DNA of 64,000 nucleotides from positions 4,575,501 through 4,639,500 of the forward strand of contig CM076280.1 of NCBI GenBank assembly GCA_038380795.1, read 5' to 3'. The position numbers were made by a program, and so were the translations under genes. This document shows, in pieces, positions 24,301 through 36,300 of the stretch. Under the pieces are notes generated by a model. It was given only the letters and a program-made list of their open reading frames with translations. It was not told the DNA's origin and made no database searches. Numbering within the stretch: position 1 is the first letter of the stretch; every line of letters begins with the position of its first letter. Source of the DNA: Pyrocephalus nanus (lineage: Eukaryota; Chordata; Aves; Passeriformes; Tyrannidae).

Positions 24301-27300
24301 GAAAAGATACCACTGTTAATTTGAAGGAACATTAGACCCAAATTAACTTGTCATCTTGCAGTGGAGTAATCTTAACTGCTGTTGTCAACTCAGGAACAAA
24401 TTCTGTAAAGGGTTTTTTTATCGTACCTGTAGTATCAGCTTTTCTACTGGGACTCATTGCAAACCCCAGAAAAGGAAGGCATGGAAAGTATATTTCATTT
24501 CAGTGAAAGGATATGTTGATTTCTTCAAATTGCTTAATTCTTTTTAACTCTGACAGAAGGTAGTCACAAGCAGAAAATTAAGACTACTCAAAGGATAGTT
24601 AAGGGAAAGTTAAGACTACTTTTTACCAAAAAAAAAAAAAAAATCCCTTTTTCTGTTCATATATCAAGAGGGTCATCTTTAACAAAAGATGTTTTTTTCA
24701 TTTAAAGTGCTTTAAATTCTTTGAGCACACAGTGAAAACAGTGATACTGATCATGACCAACAAGAGCTGATGACTCAGGCAGGGGTAGCTGGAGGGGTGA
24801 TAACCCACCCCCAGCTCAGGGGATGCAGCTCTGGCATGCAGCATCACTTCTCTTCTGTCCAGAAACGCTGAGAGCCGTGAGGTAAAGGCACCACTTGGTG
24901 TCCAGCCATCGGTGATGACTAATAGATGTTGCCACTAAGCTTCTGGAGAATGACTCATGCCTAATTCAATCACTGACGTCATGACAGCCACTGTTGGTAA
25001 TGTCACAGCTTATCGCTTTGCAGTGGCAAGTATGATATCACCAGGCTGGTCTGCAGAGCTGCTGCATGAGTCAGAGCAGAGGAACATGCTGGTGCTCCAG
25101 AAAAGAGCTCCCTTCTGCACAAAATACCTCTGCAATCATCTGCAGTTGGGGAGGGGAGAGACAAAGCTGGGGCTGATTTAATGCGGCTTCTCTTATCTTT
25201 GAGGGCAGGGCAGGAGGGCTCCTCCACATACCTTCCTGAGCCCTCCAGAGCCTTTTGTTTTCTTCTTCTTTGAATTCCAGCCTCATGCCCCGGCTCTCTT
25301 CCTTCCCTTGCAGAGAGATGGCATTGCTCTGGGGTTAGCAGTTTGTCAGTATTATTTCGGATAACTCCGGAGTTGGCTCACTGTTGAAAATATGCCTTGT
25401 GGGCTGAGCAGAGTTCCTGCAGCAATGCTTAGGGATTTCAATGGAGTATTAGAGATTTTTGAAGGGTTAGTGGCTCATAGCTGTGCTTTGTTTCTTAGGA
25501 AAAGCTTATTCCTTTTCAACATATGGTATAAAATAACAAAGAATGTAAAATACACTGAGACCAGGCTACTTTTAGCTTAACCTTCTGAAGTCAAGTAGGT
25601 CATAGCAGAGGCAAATAGATCTATTGTACCTTTTACCTTTGAGGTGTTGGCCAAGAAAGCTTCCTGAGGAAAATGAGTCTCTAATGAGTATTATGAATCG
25701 TATTTATCACAGTAGTCCCCAAGGATTGAGAGTCCCCAGCTGAGAATGGCTCCTCATTGTGTTGGAGTAGTGACTCTAATACTAACAGATGCTGCTCCAA
25801 AAGGCTCCAAATTGAAATGAAAGGGACAGCTTTAGGGAAGAGATATAACACAGAAGCAGCTTGAAGAATGTGATGGCACCAAACCCCCTGTTAAAGCGAT
25901 GGCTTTGGAGAGGAGGGGGTTGATGTATGAAGCAAGCTTCCTTTCAGAGAGGAACAAAATAAGGAAGAGAAATACAAAAGATGACAAAGCCCGTGTGGCT
26001 TCCCCTATGCTATAGCATTTCCTGAAATAAGCACTGCCTGCCTGTCATCTGAAAACAGAGCCCTTAATGATTTAATGCCGTCATCTAGGAAGAGAAAGCA
26101 CATAGGACATACACAGTTGAATTTGTCAAACCGGCCGAGGTGGCTTTTGATACGTGACGGGTGTAATGACATTTCAAAAGGAAGCAGTCCCGCTGAACGT
26201 TGTTAACTTTGCTCACTGTTCTTCTCAGGAAACAACAGCAACTTGACCTGCATGGAGGATGGGCTGTGGTCCTTTCCAGAGGCCCTGTGTGAGCTGATGT
26301 GCCGAGCACCCTCCGTTGTCCCTAATGCAGATCTCCAGACTTCTCGTTGCCGAGAAGACAAGCACAAAGTGGGCTCCTTTTGCAAGTACAAATGCAAACC
26401 TGGTTACCACGTCCCTGGATCCTCCAGAAAATCGAGAAAGTACGTGAAAGACGGAAAGCCTTGCAGTCAGTCTGATTCAGAAAGCCATGAGTTAAAGCGA
26501 TTTTGGGAAAGGGGTGGGCTGTTTATCACAGACCATGTGTGCCTTAGGGAATAGCATGGAGCAATTCCTTCATGCAGATAGCTGTGCAGCTTCAAGGGGA
26601 TTTAGGCACCTAGCTCAGTTAGGCTTCTTTGAAAATCCTGACCAGTGCTCAAAAAACAGACCTTACCTTAGAAACACCCCTTTGATATGCAGCCTGGGGA
26701 GTCCCCTTTGAAACCCTGCAGGAAAGGGTTAGTGCTGTCATATACTTCTGACTCTGCACAAACCCACTTCAAACCAACCACAGCCCACAAACCTGGGAAG
26801 CCGAGTTCTTGGGCGGTGTGTCCGAGGCCAAAAGAGGAGTTTGGGCTGGGCAGCTCGATGTTGGCTTTGCAAATAACTGTTATTTTTGCTCAGAGACCTC
26901 ATGACGCAGATTCACAACTTGTTCCCCGAGTGTTAAAAGCACAAGCACACCCATCCCCTGCAACCTGCTAGCGGAGCTCAGAGGCTGGAGAAGGCTCTCA
27001 GCTGACTCAGCCACTCGCTAAAGGGTCTTTTTTTTCTTTTTTTTTCTGCACAAAAAGGCGAGCCTTCAAGATCCAGTGCACGCAGGATGGCACGTGGCTG
27101 CCAGGTGCTTGTGTGCCCGTTACCTGTGACCCTCCACCTTCCAAGTTCCACGGGCTCTACCAGTGCTCCAACGGCTTCCAGTTCAACAGCGAGTGCCGGA
27201 TCAAGTGTGAGGATGATGACAGTCAGGCGGTGAGTCTCTCTCATCCAAATTACCTCAGCCCAAAAAGGTTCCCTGAGGATCCTATCTTGGAGGGGCAGAG

Positions 27301-30300
27301 TGCCACTGAGCTCTTCTGAGAGCAGAGAGATGGAGAAGGGAAAAAAAAAGCAGAGGGAGAGTGTGAAGAGTCTGGAAATATTATTTTTATGACAGTTGTA
27401 ACAGTATTAACTATTACCTGTAGAGGACTAGCAGTGACTGACTTAATGGACTAAAATGTTTTGGCTAAAAGATCTGCCTCAGTGGCTCTATGACCTGGCC
27501 AGAAAATAAGGAGCAATGAATGAAAGTAAGCAGGGTGTGAGTTATCCAAACTTACCCCGTTTGTTCATTCTGTTTTACCTCGCTTTTCCCTCCAATTCTT
27601 CTTACTATATTTCTGTGTGCCATATGATAATTTAATGTTACAGAGATTACAACTATTCAGGTGAACTATCTCTAAACTTGTTTTCCTGGTGTCATTTGGC
27701 ATCAGGGTTCGGATCCTCACCTGGCACAAATCAGTGTGTTGCCTTTGACGTCCTAGGAGCTGTGTTCACCTTTACTATCTTGTTGGAAATGCCTAGTTTT
27801 CCTCACCAGAGGTAATTATAGTTTGTGAGATAAGTAACTTCTCCCAGAAGTGCTGGTACTGCTCCATACTCTTGGGAAGAGAAATCAGGGATGTAGAAGC
27901 TGCAGGTACTACAGGCATTACAGGGAGCAGGGGGTGCTCTGTCATAGGTGGTTTAATATCATTCCAGACTCTGAGGGGATTTAAAAAGGGACCAATTATG
28001 TGAAAGACACCTCTAATACTTGCTCCAAATGTTAAAAGCCCCTGCCTGCCCCTCTTCCCAGCCAGGCTGGCCTGCCCTCTCTATGGGGACAACAGGCAGA
28101 GCCCCGCTGTTTCACTTCAGGGCATCTGGAAAAGCTTTCCTTGTACAACTCTTACAGGAAGGTTATGAGCTGTGTGAAAGGAGAAGTTGCAGGTGTGGGA
28201 GCAGTTCGGGTGGGAGCTCTGGGACACAACAGCTGTGGGGTTTGTGCATCTACCACTTGCTCAGACTGGTGAGGGTGGCTGAGGCTGTGTCCCATCGCTG
28301 GGTGCCATCGCTGCCAGCACAGGGAAATCGGGGCCTCCAGGGCAACCACCACTGGTGTAACGGGCTTGTGTTTGCTTTTAAATGAGGTGGACACAAAGAG
28401 CAGCAAGTAGTGGAGTCAGGGTTAGTGAGCTCTAGAAAGTGAGAGATCCAGCTATGTCTGCATTCACTGTGAGTGACTGTTCAGCTGTGAAAGCACCTTG
28501 GGCAAAGGAGCAGATAACATCTTGAGAGAGGGATTTGCAGAGAAAGGTATTTTCAGATATCCCAGAAAATAGGCTACAGAAGAAGAGGGGAGGACTTCTG
28601 GCACAAGCCAGAACCACTTGAGAGGTGTTAATTATTTAAGGATTAAACCCCACTAAGTCTCTCTCAGCTATATAAGGTGATAATACACGTTGCATCCAAG
28701 CAAGAAACCCAGCAGGGATTTTCACAAGAGATTTTGCAGGTCAGGGAATGATGGACAGTATGTTACTATAGCAATGGATATCCTGGGATCTCTGAGTATG
28801 TTGCAGAAACTATACAATAGTACCCTCAAGCACAGCCAGCTCCAGGAACATAAATCAGGTTTCATGGCTCACCTTTGACAATCATGCTTGAACCCTAGCA
28901 TGGAAATTGCAGTGGAAGTGCCTCACACTTGCTAAACCAGCAAATTGTGCTTAATTATCATTTAGCAATTTATTCCTGACTTTGTCACCACGCTGAAAGA
29001 TCATTACTTGGCTGTACATCCAGCATCTCTTAATCACCAGGAACGTAATGGTCATTTAAGCAGGTACCTCCCCGGGCACCAGAGCAAGGGTCTTCTATTT
29101 CTGAATATTGTGCACAAATCATATGAACAGTCAGATCTAAATTAATCAGTCTCTGCCAAACTGGCCCTTAGGTGAGAATCACCAAGCTGGATCACACCCT
29201 GAGTCCATCTGCTCCATTATCCTTTCATATGATTTTCTTATTACTTCTGGCAATGGCCAGATGTCTAGAGAAGGGGAAGCAGGTCCCACGCAGTAGTCTG
29301 CCACTAAGACCACTTTGCATCTCACTAAACATTGTGTTCATCAACAAAGCTGAGCAAAAAAAAATAATTAAAAAAAAAAAGGCATTAGGAAATTAAGGAC
29401 AAGACTAGCACTGAAGGCTGTGACATCTTCCACGCCAGTACCAGGGGCTTGTGCAGGGCCCTGTGCAACAATGGGTGTGGGTCAGGGGGCAGAGCTCCTC
29501 CAGAAAGTTCAGCAGCCCTGCAGGGACCCCAGCATGGACATTAAAGGAGCCCCAAAGATACCCAGCACAGTCTCCAAGAGCAGGGTGGGTAGATTGCAGG
29601 CAATGTGCCTGGCATGTAAAACGGGTGAGGAGAAGCAGAGATCCTGCATGGTTCTCCCACCCAGCAAGGTCCCCACGGGAGGTTTGGAGCCCAGCCCCAC
29701 CAGACACACTCCTGTTGAACATCCCACATTACCCCACGGCAGTCGGGCTCGCAGATCCCACAGAACAGCTTGCACAGAAATCCCCAATGCCGTGAGGATA
29801 GATCCGACAAAAGATTGCCTGTGCAATCCTTTGTTGTTTTTAAAGGGCATGATATTTCCCCTCGGACTTTGGTATTCATTCTTCAGTATCATACAGAGAA
29901 TCTTTTCTATAAGAGAAATGTCATATTCTATGCCTTGCCCATTCCCACACCAGAGGATTTTTTTTCCCTCCTTCCCACCTGCCTCTGTGTGTGTCTGTCT
30001 CAACCTCTTCACTTGCTGTCACTCAAGCCAGACAAGCTCTAAAGAGCACGTTCTGCCCTGCTAAGCATCCCTGCTCGTGTCCCGCTCTCCTTCCTCCTTC
30101 AGTTGGCCATTGGGGATTCTTTCTTTTTCAAGACAAAGATGATGTAACTGGTTACAGAATGGGAAGAGGGAAAAGGTTGTCTGCATTCAACACTGACCTC
30201 TCCACAACAAGAAGAAGGCAAACAGGGTGAAGGCACCTTTATTGCAACTGGAGTGGGGCTGTTGTAAGGTGGAGACCTTGCAAGGGGTTGTAAAGACCTT

Positions 30301-33300
30301 GCATTGCACAGGAGAGGAGTGTGTGTGTGTGTTTGTCTCTAGTGCAGGTGTTTCCTTTTTTTTTTTTTTTTAATTATTCTTCGGAAGAAAACTTCATTTT
30401 GCCCCCCAGGGCTGCCCGTCCCAACTGGGGGCTCTTCCAGTTCCAGCAGAACTTTGCTCCCAGCTCAGCTCTCAGCTCTCTTTGGTGGCGTTTTTGTGAC
30501 CGTCCCCGTTGTCTCCTCCTCTTGTCCCCAGGGCCGTGGGAGCAACGTGATTCACTGCAGGAAGGACGGCACGTGGAGCGGCTCCTTCCACCTGTGCCGG
30601 GAGATGCAGGGGCAGTGCACTCTGCCCACCCAGCTCAACAGCCACCTGAAGCTCCAGTGCGCCGGCGGTTATGGAATAGGTGTGTGAGCCTCCCCCCAGC
30701 ACCTCTTTCCAGTTTCATGGTGCCCCTTCTTGGCCTGCTGGTTCTGATGATCAGCCAGCACGGCAGGCTGTGCCAGAGACACATTCAGCCTGCAAAATGC
30801 AGGGAGGGACCGTACCTGTGTTTGTTCTCACGCTTTTGTAATGTCCCATTCCTTCAACCACATGCACACACCCTCACTCCAGAGGCTGAAAGGCAAAAGA
30901 GGTGACAGAACAGAACACCAGGATAATTCAGGTCTCTCCAGAAAGAATATGAGACAAGCTGAGCATCCCCTTTGGTATGACAGTTGTTTAGGAGCTGTTG
31001 CATTTTCCCCCTTTCTTCTGGGGTACCTGCTCACACTGTAAGGGGTGATGACTTCACATTCTCAGCTTTGCTTTGTGGCACCCAGGCAGAGGGGAGGGAC
31101 AGACGCACTGAATTGTACACACTGCACTGCATTTTCAGCCTTATAATGTATTATCAGCCCCGGTTTTTGGGGTCTCCTTGCTGTAAGGGCTGCAGTGGAA
31201 GCTGCACTGGCTGCAGCCCACACAGATCTGCGAGGCCCCTTTCCTGCAGCCCCACTCCCAGCCCCTGCCATCCCCCCCCCCCCTCCGTCTGTCCCTTTGA
31301 ACTTGGAGAAATTTCCTCCTCGCGCGGCTCCCTCATTATATCGCAGCCTTGCGAGGGACCACGAGCCTCCTTGTGTTCCCTCCCCGGGGAGGAGAACACG
31401 ACCTGGATGAGATCACCGCTCTGTAATGATGCCAATTACAGATCATATATCAAAACAATCCCGACCCGCTCCTCCCCGCCAGCGTACAGAGCGTGGCGGA
31501 GCGTGGGAGAGCGGGCGACTCTTAATGTGGAGAGGTGTTTTACCCTTGAGGGGAGGTTACCCCCAGGCCTAGCCAGGTTTTTGCAAGGAGAGGAGTCCCA
31601 ATGCCTTGGTGAGGAGAATTTCACTGCTGGAAGCAGGAGGGTCTGCGGCCACTCAGGCAAAGGGTGCCTGCCAGCTCTCGCTCTTCTCCCAGTTGCTGTC
31701 AGCAGGTGCTGATTCCAAGTGCAAGGACTGCTGGTCCTGATCCCAGGATGGGACCACACAACATCGTGGAGGTGAGGGATGCATGGGGCAGACCCTCCAC
31801 AAGAGCATGACTCTCCCTGGAGAGTTCAGCAAGGGCGCAGCAGCCTCTGGCTCATCCTCAGCAGATGGAGACATACCACACTCCTTGTAGGCTCACCCGG
31901 CACCACCTTTTGGCATCAGATATTGGGGTTTTCCTCTCTTCTTTGCATTTTTGGAAGCCTGATTGATGGGCTTTTGTGAAGGTGCTCCCCTGCCACTCGT
32001 TTGCCACGGGGGTGGTGTCAGTGGGCCTCATCCAACAGGTCTGTGGAGCCACTACCACGTGCCCTGGGGAAGCAAAACAAACTCCAAGTGCTCCCACTGA
32101 CTCCTCCATGTGGAGAACGTGAGAAGGCAGAAGCAGGTGGGGGAAATAATAGCATCCAGTCATGGCCACTATGAATCCCACACACCTTTGGTAATTCCTC
32201 AGACACCTAATCTGCCCTTCCAGGCTGAGGCATGTGTTGAGCCAAAGGTTCAGCTCTCCAAACCAGTGCAGAGATTAATTCCTCCCCCAGCGCTGATTGG
32301 AGTGCAGAAATCCTAATGACATGTTTGCAGCAGCTGTGCCATTCAAGAGTGATTTTCCAGGGGGGAAATGGTAATGGTCCAACAGACTAGGGCTTACGGT
32401 TGTGTCACCACAGGGCTCTGGGATATTGCTGCAGAGTATCCCAGCATGTTTTAATAAAGAAAGGACAGGGTTCCCACTGGGCATGACAGTTAATCAGAGA
32501 AAAAGCAGGTTTATGTGTGAACAAAGCCATCGTTACCTCTCTGCATACTTCTTATCGACTGTGGGACTTAGGTGATAGTTCATCTCCAATATCATTAGGC
32601 TTGGTCACCCTCTGAAAGATTATTCTTGGAGATCTGCAAACTTGGACAGATCAAACGGTATGTTTTTGTCATGCCGTAGGTGAGATGAGTTTGACAGCCT
32701 CTGCCTAATCAGTCCCATTGCTTGAAAGATTAGCTGAAATGGAAAAACCTTCACGTTTTCTTGATGATCCAAAATCGCAAAGCCTGACCCCCTTCTTGGA
32801 GTTAATAGCCAGAGAAATACCTAGATTTCCAGCTCATACAAAAGGGCCCTGGAATATGTGCCACCCCCACGGTCTCCTGCTGAGTGCAGCGTTGTACTCA
32901 GCACTTCACGTGTGGCTTGGAGATATGTGATAGTTATGGTTGACTGCTAATTGCAATTTAGGAAAAACGAGCTGTAATCCTGTCCTTCAGCTGGAAGGAT
33001 GCTGGAAGGGTCAGGAGCTGCTTGCTTTATCCTTTAGCTTTATCCTTTAGCTTTATCCTGCCCGTGTTTTGTGCAGGCACAGAGTGTACCACCTCATGTC
33101 TGGATCACAGTCACGAGCCCATCCTCCTGCGCGTGAACGAGACTGTGCAAGACATCCAGCACTGGATGAACCCTCAGAGAGTGAAGGTCAGTGCCTGACA
33201 ACTCCACTAACTGTATCCCTTGCTGAATGTTTATGAGCAGAGAGTGAGCAGCATTACCTGTGGTTCTTTTGATGAGGGCGGAAAATGGGGAATGCTGCCC

Positions 33301-36300
33301 TTTCGGGGAAAGAATTACCAATTTTTGTTGTGTCTTTGCATGTTGTTCTGGCAATGGGGTGACTTTCTCTCTAAGTTGCTGTCTCTCTGTGTTTTCCCAT
33401 TGAAAGTCAGTTCAAGGTAAAGGCCTCAGATCAGTGGGGTCTGATCTGAAAATGGGATTCATGACACAGGAAGATGTGACAGACGGCGAGAGAAAGGGCA
33501 CTGGCCAGGTTTTATTTTCTTCCTCCTGTTCCGTGTTTTGCATTCTTTGGGTGGCAGGGGCTGGATTTTTTTCTGTGCTGCTTTTGGATGACAAAAGAAG
33601 CTGATACAGAGGGTATTTCATTTCCCGACCCCGCAGAGCTGGCTGAGCTCTCCCCCCCGCCCCTTCGCCCGCATGCGAGAGCTGCCTGCTCAGCACAGCC
33701 CCTTCCAGAGGTCACCACTTCTCCCTCCTGCCTGCTGCAAACGCACAGCCAGCATTAACTGCTCCCAGCACTCCGTCCTGAGCGTCCTCCAGCACACAGC
33801 AGTGCCAGCCTGCCCCACTGGGGACGTGCCCACCCACACCTCGCACACACAACTCGCCCTGCACCCAAAAGCTGCTTGGTTTTGTGCCCACACTGAGTTT
33901 CCAGAGGGAGACACACACATCCACCTCATCCTGAAAACCCTCACCCTCCTGCCTGCAAATCCGTGTAAGCAGGTGCTTGTGCCCACACAGTGTTTCTGCA
34001 GGTGGAAAGGTCTAACTGGACACGCTCGAGCACCTGTCGGGAGATGCTGACACATCAGGTGTCACCAGGTTGCTGCTGGTGTTCGTGAACAAGCACTGCT
34101 GGCTTTTTACAGACTTGGCCCTGGCTTTGCAGGAGCTAGTTTGACACACTTGAACTCCATTACAGAGGAGAACAAGCAGCCAACAGCCCCAGCATGTCCT
34201 GAGCAGCTTTGACAGTCTATTTGCTTCTCTACATGACTAAATGTGCGCCCAGGGTTTGGGATTTCTGAAATCTGGCCTTGGCTGTGGGTAGAGAGCCGCT
34301 CCAAAAATCTCCACCACTTTATACTTTCCTATTTCACACAGAGCGAGAGAATAAATCCTGGAAATGAGTGGGAAACTTAAGTCCAGAGAATATGACAAGC
34401 TCACAGTGTCCTTCCCAGCTCCCCATTCGCTCCAGACTCTGAAATTCTGTGACTGCCTAAGCCGAGGCTTTGCCAAGTTTCTGGCATGAAACATAAAGAA
34501 AACCCCTATCCCTGCATGAGGGGCAATTTCTCACCGGCCCTTTCCCGAGTGCCAGACTTTAAAGTGGTTTGTAATTCATGGGGAAATAAAGTGACAGCTT
34601 CCCTCCCGTTCTCTCTGCACTCCTTCCCTTATTGATGCGGGTACGTGGAGGGAGCTGTAACGAGTTTTATACCTGCAGGTCTCTGGAGGGCTCATTAGGC
34701 AGCAGGGAAAACACAGAGTAGTAAAGGGGGAGATGAGGGGAGTGAGGGATGGAGGAGAAATCGTGGTTTCCAAGAGCACAGTGGCAAATAAGACCTTTTT
34801 TTGCCCTGATGGCAAGGATCTTGCAAGAGCTTTAGTCTGTGAGCAGATGCAAGTTTGACCCCCATGCCTTGTAAGTAGAGGGTGAGATTTGGGGCTTGAA
34901 AACTTGTGCTGGGAGACAAGCAGGATGATGATGAGACATATCAGAGGGGATTTTTTTGGTAGCTGCAAAGCATCCATCTTACTCAGCTCTGGAGAGAAGG
35001 GGTTGTCACCCACAGGGAACGGAGCCTTGTGAGGTTCCACTGGGGGAAACGCAGCTTCTGGTGGGACTGGGGAGACCCTGGAGACGTGGGACTGGGATGC
35101 CTTAGGGGAAGGTCCCCATGGCAATGTGCTACATATCATTAATAATCTGTGTCTCTGTTTATGGTCAGTGACAGTTTGCTGTTGTGCCACACGAGCAAAG
35201 GGAGCAGCTGGCGAGTCTTTGTACATCTCACAGCACTCAAATGACGCAGAGGAAACACTTCCAGTTACTTCATTTCAGGCACGAGTAAATTAGGGCAGGA
35301 TGGGAAGTAGGTAAAGGCAGGACCCATCTGTGGCATTTACCTTTGAGGGGATAGGGACAAGAAAATACAGGGAGAGCTGGCAAGAAAAAAAGAAGTATTT
35401 ATGTGTAGCTGCTCAAACAACATCTGTTATGGAAGCAAAGTGGAGAGAAGGGCTATCCCTCCTCTGGGGGTTGTTTAGAGCAGAGCTGTGCAAATCACTT
35501 GATTTTTCGGTTCACTCGAAGTTCTGTTAAATTTTGAAAAAAAAAATGTTTTTCTCTAATCAAAGTGACTCTTTTGTTGTTGTGATTTTTGGTGAACCAA
35601 AAAATTGGAGGAAAAAACATGTTGGTTTGAACATGACGTAGCATTTCATTTCCAAGGAGATTTTGTAAACTTTTGTTTAATGAGAATTAAAAAAAAAAAA
35701 CAACCCTTAGAAATTAAATGTCCTCTCAAAGGAACAACAACAACAACAGATAATTCACTTCAGAAAATGTCTAAATATTACTGTGTTTTGCAGAATTGGT
35801 TTAGGTTGAGTTGCTTTGCTAGGTCTGAAACAGTTTGTTGAAATCAGTGTAAGTTGGCAGTGTCTTCCAAATCAGTATTTTTAGCATGAAAAAAAAAAAA
35901 TTACCTGAAATTTTCTGTTCCTTTGTTGTTTTGCAGTGGGCCATGTTGGGAGCAGCCACTGCTGTCCCCACGATTTCCCCTTCACTATGAGTGTCATGGG
36001 GCTCTGAGCTGCTGAAGACACCCATGGATAGAGCTGCCAAGACTGACTATGCAGGCAGCAGAGAGAAAAAAAGGGAAATAGCTCAGGGAGACAGCTTTGA
36101 CAGCTCTTTCCCACTGACTGCAGAGAAACAGGGCAGACACCTAATTTCTTAGGCTGTCTGAATTTGGGTTCTTGCCTTTGTGCTGAGTAGGAACAGGCCA
36201 AACAATGTGCAGGCATGTGCACGCCTGGGAAAGCCCTCAAAGGGTTGGTGTGCCCTGATTCTGCTGGGCTGAGTGTGGCCATGGCCCCTCCACACACCAG

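Larger units (their letters stand above)
30680..33076 (+). other. PAPPA: PAPPA intron h (2.4 kb)
   Basis: GT-AG intron. It holds a CpG-bearing candidate conserved block (31310-31530) next to a C run (31268-31279), and a 13-bp tandem repeat (33024-33060) in the acceptor region of exon i. Confidence 0.92.

Noticed and set aside
29420..30064. Overlapping long open frames on both strands in intron g
   Set aside because: Opposed frames over the same bases, none with known motifs; composition effect.
30984..31712. Forward open frame of 242 codons in intron h
   Set aside because: Pro/Ser/Cys-rich product of GC-rich sequence with no family signature. Overlapping open frames on the other strand argue for composition, not coding.
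34576..35226. Reverse-strand open frame of 216 codons
   Set aside because: No recognisable domain, low-complexity Ser/Pro-rich composition, and sits inside intron i of PAPPA. An overlapping frame is also open. Most likely chance.
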